Assembly: GCF_000164865.1 (NCBI RefSeq)
Contig: NC_014618.1
Location: forward strand, 2,480,001-2,544,000
DNA: 64,000 nucleotides
Reading direction: 5' to 3'
Source of the DNA: [Enterobacter] lignolyticus SCF1
GTDB lineage: Bacteria > Pseudomonadota > Gammaproteobacteria > Enterobacterales > Enterobacteriaceae
Numbering within the stretch: the stretch's first letter is position 1; every line of letters starts with the position of its first letter. This document shows, piece by piece, positions 17,916 to 26,821 of this stretch. The notes beneath the pieces were generated by a model. The model was not told the DNA's origin, searched no databases, and worked only from the letters and a program-made list of their open reading frames with translations. The position numbers and the translations under genes are program-made.

Positions 17916-19100
17916 TCAGCGGGTGAGAAGCTGAAAGTTTTCCGCAATGATATTGCACGCATCGCCCGTACGCCGGTGGCACAGCTTCAGCGCCGCATCC
18001 CGCGCGTCGGCAGGCGTCGCCGCGCCGCTGTACCAGTAAAACCCCTGACCGCCCTGCCCACGGGCCAGCGCTTTTTCCGTGCTCCCCGAACGCAAATAGT
18101 CATAGACCTGCTCCCGGTCCTCGTAGCTCAGCTGACCCAGAAACCCTTCCCACGGGCGTTCGTCCCAGCTCGGGAATCCGTGCGCGCGCAGGAAGCGGTC
18201 AATTTCCGGCAGCAGGAGGCGCCGCCCGGCTTCGCTCAGCATCATTTTGTGCCCGTCATTCTGAAACGGCGGAAACGTCTTCAGCTCGGCAAGACCGCCT
18301 GCCGTCCGCCAGGCGGAGATCATCCGCCAGACCAGCTGCGGTGAAAACCAGGGGTCGTTTGCGGCATACAGCCACAGCGTGGGGATCGCCGTGTGGGTGG
18401 TCGCGACATTATGCGCATTTCGTCCCATCTCAATCACCAGGTCGTCATAAAACAGATGGCAGGCGGGGTTGGGCTTAAACGGCTGGGCATCCATATAGAC
18501 GCCGCCGGAGACATTAATCACCGCCCCGACCGGCGGCATCGTCACCCTTCCCGCCACCGTCAGCGCGGAAACGCCGCCGATAGACAGCCCCATCACCAGC
18601 GCTTTTTTCGTCGAATCGACGTCCGACCGGTGCGCCAGCGAGATCATCGCGGCCTGCAAATCGTCGGCATGATCGCTGAGAAAGCGCCCCGCCTCCGGCG
18701 CTTTGCAGGTGCCGGCGTCATCCACCACGCTGCCGCTTGAGGCTCCATAGCCGCGCCACATCACCACCGCAGCCGTCCAGCCGCGGTGGGCGAAATCATG
18801 GGCAATTGAACGAAAGCTGTCCGGGCGGATATCCTGGGGTGAAAACTCCGAACTGCTCGACCCCTGGGCTATCAGCGCCAGCGGATAGCGGCCCGGCGCA
18901 TCCGGGTGTACCACCAGAGTATCCAGCGTATAGCGGTGTCCATGAATCACCACCGGCAGCGCAAGAGACTCCTCAAAAACGCCCCCCGCCGCCTGAACCC
19001 TGGCGGCAAAGGCCACGGCAAGCAGCGCAAGGCACAGCGAAAAGAGCGGTCGCAAAGGGAATTCCCCTCGCCGCCTCCGGCAAGCAAAAAGTGATGACAT
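17916..19100 (-). CDS. Exported alpha/beta-hydrolase with extra C-terminal domain
   Basis: About 394 residues from MSSLFACRRRRGEF. A long, arginine-rich n-region and a hydrophobic stretch (PLFSLCLALLAVAFAARVQA) suggest Sec export with cleavage after AQA. The mature part looks like a dienelactone hydrolase/prolyl oligopeptidase-like fold: nucleophile elbow GLSIGG, an Asp in LYAANDPWF and a His in QNDGHKM form a plausible triad. The last 100 residues carry a Cys pair (LCHRRTGDAC) and may be a separate module. I do not recognise the substrate; esterase or peptidase is possible. The exact start is uncertain among several Met codons. Confidence 0.6.
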   Translation of the reverse strand: MSSLFACRRRRGEFPLRPLFSLCLALLAVAFAARVQAAGGVFEESLALPVVIHGHRYTLDTLVVHPDAPGRYPLALIAQGSSSSEFSPQDIRPDSFRSIAHDFAHRGWTAAVVMWRGYGASSGSVVDDAGTCKAPEAGRFLSDHADDLQAAMISLAHRSDVDSTKKALVMGLSIGGVSALTVAGRVTMPPVGAVINVSGGVYMDAQPFKPNPACHLFYDDLVIEMGRNAHNVATTHTAIPTLWLYAANDPWFSPQLVWRMISAWRTAGGLAELKTFPPFQNDGHKMMLSEAGRRLLLPEIDRFLRAHGFPSWDERPWEGFLGQLSYEDREQVYDYLRSGSTEKALARGQGGQGFYWYSGAATPADARDAALKLCHRRTGDACNIIAENFQLLTR

Positions 19101-19274
19101 CGATTTGGCCCCCCATCCCACTCAAAGTGTAGCCTGCCGCGGCAACCTTTTGCGTCATTTAACATTTACAGGTAGGATGCTGCGCCAGCTTTTGTCTTAT
19201 CCCTACGTCAGAATGCCGGGAAAAACAGAGCAATATGCTGTACGCAATCATTTCTGCGTAACAAAATATCTTTA

Positions 19275-19288
19275 ACCCCGTTTGGGGT
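19275..19288 (+). promoter_or_regulatory. Short hairpin in the ansP leader
   Basis: ACCCC-GTTT-GGGGT forms a small hairpin about 25 bases before the ansP start. It may sit near the promoter or in the leader RNA; no regulator is identified. Confidence 0.3.
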
Positions 19289-19312
19289 AATGACAGGAAT
19301 CTGAATACTATA

Positions 19313-20788
19313 ATGAACACCGAACATAACAGCGCGGCAGAGCATCATGCTGCCAAACGCCGATGGCTGAACTCGCAGGACGCGGGGTATCACAAAGCCA
19401 TGGGCAACCGTCAGGTGCAGATGATCGCCATCGGCGGCGCCATCGGCACCGGGTTATTTTTAGGCGCGGGCGCGCGCCTGCAGATGGCCGGTCCTTCCCT
19501 GGCCATCGTTTATCTCGTCTGCGGTATATTCTCTTTTTTCATTCTGCGCGCACTCGGTGAACTGGTGCTGCATCGTCCGTCCAGCGGCAGCTTTGTTTCT
19601 TATGCCCGCGAATTTCTCGGCGAAAAAGCCGCCTTTGTCGCTGGCTGGATGTACTTCATCAACTGGGCGATGACCGGCATTGTGGATATCACCGCCGTTG
19701 CGCTCTACATGCACTACTGGGGCGCGTTTGGCGATGTGCCGCAGTGGGTATTTGCCCTCGGCGCGCTGGCGATTGTCGGCACCATGAACATGATCGGCGT
19801 GAAGTGGTTCGCCGAAATGGAGTTCTGGTTCGCGCTGGTCAAAGTGCTGGCTATTGTGGTGTTTCTGGTGGTCGGCACCGTGTTTCTCGGCAGCGGCAAA
19901 CCGCTGGACGGCGGCGCCACGGGCTTCCATCTGATCACCGATAACGGCGGCTTTTTCCCGCATGGCCTGCTGCCAGCGCTGGTGCTGGTGCAGGGGGTCG
20001 TTTTCGCCTTTGCCTCTATCGAGCTGGTCGGTACCGCCGCCGGGGAGTGCAAAGATCCGCAAACAATGGTGCCAAAAGCGATTAACAGCGTTATCTGGCG
20101 CATCGGCCTGTTCTACGTCGGTTCAGTCGTGCTGCTGGTGCTGCTGCTGCCGTGGAACGCCTACCAGGCGGGACAGAGCCCGTTCGTAACCTTCTTCTCG
20201 AAGCTTGGTGTGCCGTATATCGGCAGCATTATGAACATCGTGGTGCTGACGGCGGCGCTCTCCAGCCTGAACTCCGGGCTCTATTCTACCGGCCGTATTC
20301 TGCGCTCGATGTCGATGGGCGGGTCCGCGCCGCAGTTCATGTCAAAAATGAGCCGCCACCAGGTGCCGTACGCCGGGATCCTCGCCACGCTCTGCGTCTA
20401 CGTGATTGGCGTCTTCCTGAACTATCTGGTGCCATCGCAGGTGTTCGAAATCGTCCTCAACGTCGCCTCGCTGGGGATTATCGCCTCCTGGGCGTTTATC
20501 GTGGTGTGTCAAATGCGCCTGCGTAAGGCGATTCAAGAAGGGAAATGCGCGCCGGTCAGCTTCCGTATGCCTGGGGCGCCGGTGACCTCCTGGCTGACGC
20601 TGCTGTTCCTGCTCAGCGTGCTGGTGCTGATGGCGTTCGACTACCCGAACGGGACCTACACCATCGGATCGATTCCGCTGATCGCCGTGCTGCTGGTGGC
20701 GGGCTGGTTTGGCGTTCGCAAACGCGTACACCACATCCATCGCGACGCGCCGGGCAACGTCCTGACGCAGCAAACGGATGCCCGCTGA
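19313..20788 (+). CDS. ansP: L-asparagine permease
   Basis: Inner-membrane amino acid:proton symporter of the APC superfamily, 491 residues with 12 helices. Opening region RQVQMIAIGGAIGTGLFLGA contains the helix I substrate-binding glycines, and SYAREFLGEKAAFVAGWMYF matches E. coli AnsP almost exactly. The N- and C-terminal tails differ from E. coli in length and sequence, as is common for cytosolic tails. Single-gene transcription unit closed by the hairpin at 20804-20825. Confidence 0.94.
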   Translation: MNTEHNSAAEHHAAKRRWLNSQDAGYHKAMGNRQVQMIAIGGAIGTGLFLGAGARLQMAGPSLAIVYLVCGIFSFFILRALGELVLHRPSSGSFVSYAREFLGEKAAFVAGWMYFINWAMTGIVDITAVALYMHYWGAFGDVPQWVFALGALAIVGTMNMIGVKWFAEMEFWFALVKVLAIVVFLVVGTVFLGSGKPLDGGATGFHLITDNGGFFPHGLLPALVLVQGVVFAFASIELVGTAAGECKDPQTMVPKAINSVIWRIGLFYVGSVVLLVLLLPWNAYQAGQSPFVTFFSKLGVPYIGSIMNIVVLTAALSSLNSGLYSTGRILRSMSMGGSAPQFMSKMSRHQVPYAGILATLCVYVIGVFLNYLVPSQVFEIVLNVASLGIIASWAFIVVCQMRLRKAIQEGKCAPVSFRMPGAPVTSWLTLLFLLSVLVLMAFDYPNGTYTIGSIPLIAVLLVAGWFGVRKRVHHIHRDAPGNVLTQQTDAR

Positions 20789-20803
20789 TCCGTGTCGTTT
20801 CTG

Positions 20804-20830
20804 TTGCCCGCCGCCCGGCGGGCAATCTTT
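20804..20830 (+). terminator. ansP rho-independent terminator
   Basis: TTGCCCGCC-GCCC-GGCGGGCAA (20804-20825) followed by TCTTT, 16 bases after the ansP stop. The 9-bp GC-rich stem with a short U-rich tail is a good intrinsic terminator and may also serve the convergent lipoprotein gene. Confidence 0.8.
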
Positions 20831-20839
20831 CTCGCGGAC

Positions 20840-21058
20840 TTAGTCTTTAATTAACTGCGCCACGTCGCTGCTGTTAATCTGCCGCTCATTACCGTCCTGA
20901 TCGACATAGCGGGTCATCCCGGTCTCTTTATCGAGCTGCGGTTTGCCGTGGGTGACAATCGTCTGTCCGCTTTTGGTGGTCATTACATAGTTGCTGCTAC
21001 AGCCTGCCAGCGCGACCAGCACCGTCCCGGCCAAAAAGAATAAGAAAGGCTTTTTCAT
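20840..21058 (-). CDS. YgdI/YgdR family small lipoprotein
   Basis: 72 residues from MKKPFLFFLAGTVLVALAG, a lipoprotein signal with the lipobox ALAGC (Cys about residue 19). The mature part SSNYVMTTKSGQTIVTHGKP followed by YVDQDGNERQINSSDV is the DUF903 SH3-like domain found in YgdI and YgdR. Located in the cell envelope; function unknown. The start was chosen at the Met of the signal peptide with TTGGAG... upstream, dropping eight unsupported residues. Confidence 0.85.
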   Translation of the reverse strand: MKKPFLFFLAGTVLVALAGCSSNYVMTTKSGQTIVTHGKPQLDKETGMTRYVDQDGNERQINSSDVAQLIKD

Positions 21059-21213
21059 TGGTTCTCCATCATGATCCGTCACCGGCTGCCAGCCGGTTGA
21101 AAGGAGAAGGATTTTAAGCCTCTGCGCCGCGAAGGGCTACCGGCGGGTTGTAACAGGAGGTGATTGCGATCCCCTCTCCGCTACAGACGAAGGGATCGGG
21201 ACATCATGAAGGA

Positions 21214-22272
21214 TTACAGCGTGATACGAATAACGTCATCCGGTTGCGTCGCTTCTTTCTCCCGCGAAGACGCCTGCTTCACGGTGACGTACAGCGTTTT
21301 ACCGTCCGCAGACAGCGCCAGGCTGTTCGGATTCGTCGGGGTGTCGAACGTTTTCACCACCTTATAGCTTTTGCCGTCAATCACGCTGACGCTGCCGGCC
21401 TTGCGATGGGTGGCGTAAATTTCGTTGCGCGCCGGGTTGAACAGCACCGCCAGAGATTCCGCGGCGGAAATCTTCTCCAGCACCTTACCGTCGCGGTAGT
21501 CCACCACCAGTATCTCCGGCTGTTTAAAATCGCTGATGAACGCGCGATGCCCGGCCTGGTCGAGAGCAATGTTCAGGAACGCGTGCTCTTTGCCGTCGTC
21601 CGCCAGCTTTTTACGGCTGAGAATACGGTGGCTCGCGGTGTCAATCGTCACCAGTTCGCCGTCGGCGCTAACGGTATACAGACGCTGCGCATCGCGGTCC
21701 AATGCCAGCGCGGTGCTGCGGCTGCCGGTGCCGCTGATGGTTGTCTTCAGCGTCAGGTTTGCGCCGTCCACTACCCAGATAACGCTTTCTTTACCCACGC
21801 CGCTGATGTAGACGGTGTTGCGCTTCTCATCGACGACCAGCTCGCGCGGCTGCAGCGGTTTAACGGTCTCGCTGCGCTTACGGCCGTCCAGCGTCAGGCG
21901 CCCTTTGACCTCGCCCGTTCTGGCGTCGACCGCCGTCACCGCGCCGTCGATGCTGTTGCCGAACCACAGGGTCTGCGTCTGGTTATTAATGGCCGCGCCG
22001 AACGGTTTGGCGTCGCTGTGCACCGCAAGCGTTGCGTCAAGCGTTTGCGGGTCGAGGCGATAGACCACGCCGCCTTTGTCGGCGCTCCGGCTCTGGGAGG
22101 TTGCCACCCACAGCGCGTTATCCTGCTGGCTGATGGCCATTTCATAGGCGCCTTTGCCCACGGCCTTGCGCAGCATTTCGTCAGCCTGAGCGGTAAACGA
22201 CCCCGCCAGCAGCAGTGAGGTTAACAACAACGAACGGCGCAGGCGCGGTGCGGAAAAATGACGTAATGACAT
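21214..22272 (-). CDS. yncE: Periplasmic seven-bladed beta-propeller protein YncE
   Basis: 352 residues with a Sec signal peptide (SLLLTSLLLAGSFTAQA). Repeated blade signatures such as RELVVDEKRNTVYISG, STALALDRDAQRLYTV and SLALSADGKTLYVTV define a YVTN-type propeller. E. coli YncE is iron-repressed through Fur and binds DNA in vitro, but its role is not settled. Divergent from the TonB-dependent receptor yncD with a Fur-like box between them, suggesting the two proteins share a substrate or regulation. Confidence 0.93.
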   Translation of the reverse strand: MSLRHFSAPRLRRSLLLTSLLLAGSFTAQADEMLRKAVGKGAYEMAISQQDNALWVATSQSRSADKGGVVYRLDPQTLDATLAVHSDAKPFGAAINNQTQTLWFGNSIDGAVTAVDARTGEVKGRLTLDGRKRSETVKPLQPRELVVDEKRNTVYISGVGKESVIWVVDGANLTLKTTISGTGSRSTALALDRDAQRLYTVSADGELVTIDTASHRILSRKKLADDGKEHAFLNIALDQAGHRAFISDFKQPEILVVDYRDGKVLEKISAAESLAVLFNPARNEIYATHRKAGSVSVIDGKSYKVVKTFDTPTNPNSLALSADGKTLYVTVKQASSREKEATQPDDVIRITL

Positions 22273-22356
22273 GACGACTTCCTTTGATAAACAAAAAATG
22301 GTGCTGCATCACAGGCTTCCGGTCGGCGGAGTCGTTGCCCTGCCGTAGTTATAGAT

Positions 22357-22375
22357 GCGAATAGTAATCATTATT
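22357..22375. promoter_or_regulatory. Fur box candidate between yncE and yncD
   Basis: The right arm TAATCATTAT agrees exactly with the Fur consensus and the left arm partly (about 14 of 19 positions by hand alignment to the 19-bp consensus). It lies in the 259-base divergent gap nearer to yncE. The rest of 22273-22531 is AT-rich promoter sequence with no other gene seen. Confidence 0.65.
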
Positions 22376-22531
22376 TGTCACAAAGTGGAGCGTTAAATAC
22401 GCATTTAGCCACAAGCAGGCCAGTGTTAACGCAGAACTTAACGTAACGTGCCTTTAATATTTTCAAATAATTTACAAAAACATTAACATGCTCACATACA
22501 TTTCCTCCTGTTTGTTATACAGAGAACGCCC

Positions 22532-24643
22532 ATGAAAGTCCTTGCTGCCCGCCGGGCTGCGCTTCCCGCGCTGCTCCTCCCGTTTATCGCCCTGCCCGAT
22601 GCCGCCGCGGCCGATGAACAGACGCTGATCGTCACCGCCAGCCCCCAGCCCGTCTCCGAACTGGATACCCCTGCCGCCATCAGCGTGGTGGACGGCGACG
22701 ATATGCGCCGCGCGACGCCGCGCGTCAACCTCTCAGAATCCCTCGGCGCGGTGCCAGGCCTGCAGGTGCAGAACCGGCAAAACTATGCGCAGGATCTGCA
22801 GCTCTCAATTCGCGGCTTCGGCTCCCGCTCCACCTTCGGCGTGCGTGGTATCCGCCTGTATGTCGATGGGATCCCGGCGACCATGCCGGACGGCCAGGGG
22901 CAGACGTCGAACATCGACATCAACAGCATTGAAAGCGTGGACGTGCTGCGCGGCCCCTTCTCCGCGCTGTACGGCAACGCCTCCGGCGGCGTGATGAATA
23001 TCACCACCGAGACGGGCCGTGAGCCCGCGACGATCGAGGCCAGCAGCTACTACGGCAGCTATGGCAGCTGGCGCTACGGCCTGAAGGCCACCGGCGCGGT
23101 GGGCGACGGCAGCCACGCCGGCGATGTGAATTACGCCGTCTCCGCCAGCCGGTTTGCCACTCAGGGCTATCGCGACCACAGCAGCGCGCGCAAAAACCTC
23201 GCCAACGCCAAACTGGGCGTGAGGATCGACGACGTCAGCACGCTGACGCTTTTGTTCAACAGCGTCGATATCAAGGCCAACGATCCGGGCGGGCTGAGCT
23301 GGGATGAATGGCGCAGCGATCCGCAGCAGTCGCCGCGCGGCGACCAGTACAGTACCCGTAAAGACATCACGCAGACCCAGGCAGGCGTTCGCTATGAGCG
23401 CCAGCTCAGCGAACGCGACGACCTTAACGTCATGATGTACGCGGGCGAACGACAGACCACCCAGTATCAGTCGATTCCCCGCGGCCCGCAGCTTAACCCG
23501 GCCAGCGCGGGCGGGGTTATCGATCTGGCCCGGTATTATCAGGGCATCGACACCCGCTGGACGCACCGCGGCGAGCTGCTGGTGCCGGTCAGCATTACCA
23601 CCGGGCTGGATTACGAGAACATGAGCGAACAGCGTAAAGGCTACCAGAACTTCGTGATGAACAACGGCGTGCCGGATTACGGCCAGACCGGAGCGCTGCG
23701 TCGCGACGAACGCAACCTGATGTGGAACCTCGACCCCTATCTGCAAAGCCAGTGGCAGCTAACCGATAAGCTGACGCTGGACGCTGGCGTGCGCTACAGC
23801 TCTGTCTGGTTTGACTCTAACGACCACTACATCGCTCCCGGCAACGGCGACGACAGCGGCGACGCCAGCTACCGCAAGTGGCTGCCGGTCAGCTCGCTAA
23901 AATATGCGCTGACCGATGCCTGGAACCTGTACGCCTCCGCCGGGTGCGGTTTTGAAACCCCCACCATCAACGAGCTCTCCTACCGCCCTGATAACCAGAG
24001 CGGCCTCAACGTCGCGCTGCAGCCCGCGACCAACGAGACGGTGGAGATCGGCAGCAAAACGCGCATAGGCAACGGCCTGCTGAGCGCCGCGCTGTTCCAG
24101 ACCGACACCGATAACGAAATCGTCGTCGCCAGCAGCAGCGGCGGGCGCACCAGCTACAAGAACGCCGGAAAAACGCGCCGTCAGGGAGCAGAGCTGTCGC
24201 TGGACCAGCAGTTTGCCGAAAACTGGCGCCTGCAGGCAGCCTGGACGTGGCTCGACGCCACCTACCGCAGCAACGTCTGCGATGACGCCAGCTGCAACGG
24301 CAACCGCATACCGGGGATCGCCCGCAATATGGGCTACGCGTCGCTGGGATATGCGCCGGAAACGGGCTGGTATGCCGGGTCGGACATCCGCTATATGGGC
24401 GATATCATGGCCAACGATGAAAATACCGCCGCCGCCCCGTCCTGGACGGTGGTTGGGCTGAACACCGGCTACAAATTCGATTTCGGCCCCTGGAAGATGG
24501 ATCTGTTCGGCCGTATCGACAACCTTTTCGACCGTCGCTACGTCGGTTCGGTTATCGTCAATGAAGCCAACGGCCGCTATTATGAGCCGGCGCCGGGGCG
24601 TAATTACGGCGTAGGGTTATCGGTAGCCTACGCCTTTATGTGA
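22532..24643 (+). CDS. pqqU: TonB-dependent outer membrane receptor YncD/PqqU
   Basis: 703 residues: signal peptide, TonB box (QTLIVTA just after the signal), plug domain (NLSESLGAVPGLQVQNRQNY ... LRGPFSALYGNASGGVMNI) and a 22-strand barrel ending in an aromatic residue (YAFM). Matches E. coli YncD, which imports the redox cofactor pyrroloquinoline quinone and is a phage receptor. PQQ would feed periplasmic glucose dehydrogenase. Divergent from yncE. A two-Cys loop (NVCDDASCNGN) sits in a late extracellular loop. Confidence 0.92.
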   Translation: MKVLAARRAALPALLLPFIALPDAAAADEQTLIVTASPQPVSELDTPAAISVVDGDDMRRATPRVNLSESLGAVPGLQVQNRQNYAQDLQLSIRGFGSRSTFGVRGIRLYVDGIPATMPDGQGQTSNIDINSIESVDVLRGPFSALYGNASGGVMNITTETGREPATIEASSYYGSYGSWRYGLKATGAVGDGSHAGDVNYAVSASRFATQGYRDHSSARKNLANAKLGVRIDDVSTLTLLFNSVDIKANDPGGLSWDEWRSDPQQSPRGDQYSTRKDITQTQAGVRYERQLSERDDLNVMMYAGERQTTQYQSIPRGPQLNPASAGGVIDLARYYQGIDTRWTHRGELLVPVSITTGLDYENMSEQRKGYQNFVMNNGVPDYGQTGALRRDERNLMWNLDPYLQSQWQLTDKLTLDAGVRYSSVWFDSNDHYIAPGNGDDSGDASYRKWLPVSSLKYALTDAWNLYASAGCGFETPTINELSYRPDNQSGLNVALQPATNETVEIGSKTRIGNGLLSAALFQTDTDNEIVVASSSGGRTSYKNAGKTRRQGAELSLDQQFAENWRLQAAWTWLDATYRSNVCDDASCNGNRIPGIARNMGYASLGYAPETGWYAGSDIRYMGDIMANDENTAAAPSWTVVGLNTGYKFDFGPWKMDLFGRIDNLFDRRYVGSVIVNEANGRYYEPAPGRNYGVGLSVAYAFM

Positions 24644-24649
24644 CGGTAC

Positions 24650-24676
24650 TTCGGGTGCCGGCAACCGGCACCCGAA
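24650..24676. terminator. Bidirectional hairpin between yncD and the GntR gene
   Basis: TTCGGGTGCCGG-CAA-CCGGCACCCGAA: perfect 12-bp stem with a 3-base loop, 6 bases after the yncD stop and 9 before the convergent regulator stop. Little U-tract, but position and strength suggest a shared terminator. Confidence 0.75.
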
Positions 24677-24685
24677 ATCATGCCG

Positions 24686-25351
24686 CTACGCCTCACTGGC
24701 GTACTGTCGGCGTAAAATCGCCTCCCCCTGATCGATAGCCCGGCAAATGGCGATGCAGCTTTGCGCCTCATCCCCGTTTTCCAGCGCCGCCAGTAAATCA
24801 TCGTAGAAGTGGTTAAACTTAAATACGTCGCACGATAGCGGATGCAGATAATTAAAGCAGGGGCCAATCCGCACCCACAGCTGTTCAATCAGCGCGGCCA
24901 GCGTCGGCATATCCGCATATTCGTAGAGCCGAAAACGAAAACGGCAGTTGGCCTGCAGCGCGCTTTCCATATTTCCCTGCGCTTTCGCCTCATGCAGCTC
25001 CTGCGCGCACTGGCGCAGACGGCGGATTTTATCCGGCGTCATCAGCGCCGCTGACGCCGATGCCGCCATTCCCTCCAGCATTTTGCGGATCTGATTCACC
25101 TCGCGATAGCGCTGTAACGATACCCTCGGCACCAGAAAGGCCTGGGCGGGCGCCGCCTCCAGCGCGCCTGCCGACGCCAGGCGCAGCAGCGCTTCGCGCA
25201 CCGGCGTAATACTCGTTCCCAGCTGTTGGGCAATATCCCGGGTTATCAGCCTGGCTCCCGGTTTTAATGCCCCGATAATCAACGCATTCTTTAAATTAGC
25301 CTCAACCTGCATCGTCAGGCTCAGTCGCTGTGCTTTTTCAAAACCAGACAT
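24686..25351 (-). CDS. GntR/FadR-type regulator, McbR-like
   Basis: 221 residues: N-terminal winged helix (ALKPGARLITRDIAQQLGTS, then TPVREALLRLASAGALE) and a C-terminal FCD helical domain with His/Asp metal-ligand type positions (FNHFYDDLLAAL). The length equals E. coli McbR (YncC) and it holds the same place beside yncD, but many C-terminal residues differ, so orthology is likely rather than certain. E. coli McbR represses the colanic-acid-linked gene mcbA and is next to curA; curA is absent here, so the target may differ. Confidence 0.75.
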   Translation of the reverse strand: MSGFEKAQRLSLTMQVEANLKNALIIGALKPGARLITRDIAQQLGTSITPVREALLRLASAGALEAAPAQAFLVPRVSLQRYREVNQIRKMLEGMAASASAALMTPDKIRRLRQCAQELHEAKAQGNMESALQANCRFRFRLYEYADMPTLAALIEQLWVRIGPCFNYLHPLSCDVFKFNHFYDDLLAALENGDEAQSCIAICRAIDQGEAILRRQYASEA

Positions 25352-25492
25352 GTACCTTTCCTGTATCCAGTATTAAAGTACGTCTGTTATTTTAATCATC
25401 GACGTTTAGAGAAAAAAATAGCCATCTGGTGGGCATAAAATAAAATGGTCCTGCCTGATTAAGTAAAGTCGTAACCTGGAAATTTGCATGAA

Positions 25493-25527
25493 AAAAACGA
25501 CGCAAAATGCGTCGTTTTTGACTTTTT
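25493..25527 (-). terminator. Intrinsic terminator of the XRE-cupin gene
   Basis: AAAAACGACGC-AAAAT-GCGTCGTTTTT: perfect 11-bp stem. On the minus strand the U-run follows directly (TTTTTTT), 85 bases past the stop of the minus-strand regulator at 25604. T-rich sequence on the plus side also makes it bidirectional. Confidence 0.78.
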
Positions 25528-25603
25528 TACCCATGGCCGACTATGAATAATGGCTTTAGTAAAATAAATTGCCGTTTATCCCGTGAAAAAACCGCATCCG
25601 GGA

Positions 25604-26179
25604 TCAGGCGCCGGAGTGGTTAAGGCGCACCACCAGATAGACGCAGCTCTCCGCCGATTCATTCACAAACCGGCAGTCGTTCGGCGGCCCCAGCTCCAGA
25701 CAGTCCCCGGCCCGCATCGCATGACGGGTATCGCCTTCGATAAACAGCAGTTCACCCTGCTGCAGCCAGATAAGCTGGCGCGCCAGCGCATAGGATGACG
25801 CGGGCATCGGAATATCGCTGCCCGGCGGCAGCTCAACCTGCACCAGGTCAATCGGCAGGTCGCTGCGCGGCGACACGTGGCGGCGCAGATAATGGCTTTG
25901 CGGGTCGCGCCATACCGGCTGGCTGGCGAAACGCAGCAGCTTGCCCTCCTGCATCTCGGCGCGGGCGATAAGCGTCGACATGCTGATGCCGAACGCCCCG
26001 GACAACCGCCCGAGCATGGTGGCCGTTGGGCTGCTGTCGCCGCGTTCGATTTTGTGGATCATCGTCCGGGAGACCCCGGCGCGATCGGCCAGTTCGCTCA
26101 GCGACCAGCTGCGTGATTCGCGCTCGATGCGGATGCGGGCGCCGATCCGCGCGTTAAGAGTGTCTTCAATAGTATTCAT
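25604..26179 (-). CDS. XRE-family regulator with C-terminal cupin
   Basis: 191 residues: HTH_3 domain (about residues 12-66, SWSLSELADRAGVSRTMIHKIE) and a C-terminal cupin (about 100-187, with GELLFIEGDTRHAMRAGDCL) that would bind a small ligand. Same architecture as SutR but a different gene. It is divergent from mnaT, and three copies of the palindrome ACTATAGT lie between the two starts. The likely job is ligand-responsive control of mnaT-ydcZ and of itself; this is inference from architecture and position. Confidence 0.8.
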   Translation of the reverse strand: MNTIEDTLNARIGARIRIERESRSWSLSELADRAGVSRTMIHKIERGDSSPTATMLGRLSGAFGISMSTLIARAEMQEGKLLRFASQPVWRDPQSHYLRRHVSPRSDLPIDLVQVELPPGSDIPMPASSYALARQLIWLQQGELLFIEGDTRHAMRAGDCLELGPPNDCRFVNESAESCVYLVVRLNHSGA

Positions 26180-26186
26180 GGCGTAA

Positions 26187-26285
26187 CACTATAGTGCATG
26201 ATCCAGGCACGCACAATTGCGCGCCCCGCAGGAAAAAGGTGACAACCTCAGCAAAACTATAGTATCTATACTGTACTACTATAGT
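26187..26285. promoter_or_regulatory. Three ACTATAGT operator candidates
   Basis: CACTATAGTG at 26187-26196 (8 bases before the regulator start) and ACTATAGT at 26256-26263 and 26278-26285, the last two flanking a TATACT -10-like box at 26267-26272. One perfect palindrome repeated three times in a 123-base divergent gap is unlikely by chance in this GC-rich DNA. Binding by the adjacent XRE-cupin protein is inferred. Confidence 0.7.
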
Positions 26286-26302
26286 GAACACCCGAGGGCT
26301 TT

Positions 26303-26821
26303 ATGACCATTCGTTATGCCTGTAAAGACGACTGCGCGGCAATTGCGGAAATCTATAACCATGCCGTTGTCCACACCGCCGCCATCTGGAACGATCAAAC
26401 CGTCGATACCGATAACCGCATCGCCTGGTATGAGGCGCGACAGCTGCTGGGCTATCCGGTGCTGGTGAGCGAAGATAACGGCGTCATTACCGGCTACGCC
26501 TCCTTCGGCGACTGGCGCGCCTTCGACGGTTTTCGCCATACCGTGGAGCATTCGGTGTACGTGCACCCGCAGCATCAGGGGAAAGGCCTTGGCCGCCTGC
26601 TGCTGACCCGGCTTATCAGCGAAGCGAAACGCGTGGGCAAACACGTGATGGTCGCCGGTATCGAATCGCAGAACGCCGCGTCGCTGAAGCTGCATGCCTC
26701 GCTCGGGTTTATAACCACCGCGCAGATGCCGCAGGTCGGCACCAAGTTTGGCCGCTGGCTGGATCTGACCTTTATGCAGCTGCAGCTGGATAACCGCAGC
26801 GAGCCGGACGCCCTGCCATGA
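26303..26821 (+). CDS. mnaT: GNAT acyltransferase MnaT
   Basis: 172-residue GNAT-fold enzyme matching E. coli MnaT (YncA), which N-acylates L-methionine and its oxidised or toxic analogues such as methionine sulfoximine and sulfone. The acetyl-CoA loop is HPQHQGKGLGRLLL, and VEHSVYVHP precedes it as in the L-amino acid N-acyltransferase group. The stop overlaps the ydcZ start by 4 bases (ATGA), so the pair forms an operon. Confidence 0.92.
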   Translation: MTIRYACKDDCAAIAEIYNHAVVHTAAIWNDQTVDTDNRIAWYEARQLLGYPVLVSEDNGVITGYASFGDWRAFDGFRHTVEHSVYVHPQHQGKGLGRLLLTRLISEAKRVGKHVMVAGIESQNAASLKLHASLGFITTAQMPQVGTKFGRWLDLTFMQLQLDNRSEPDALP

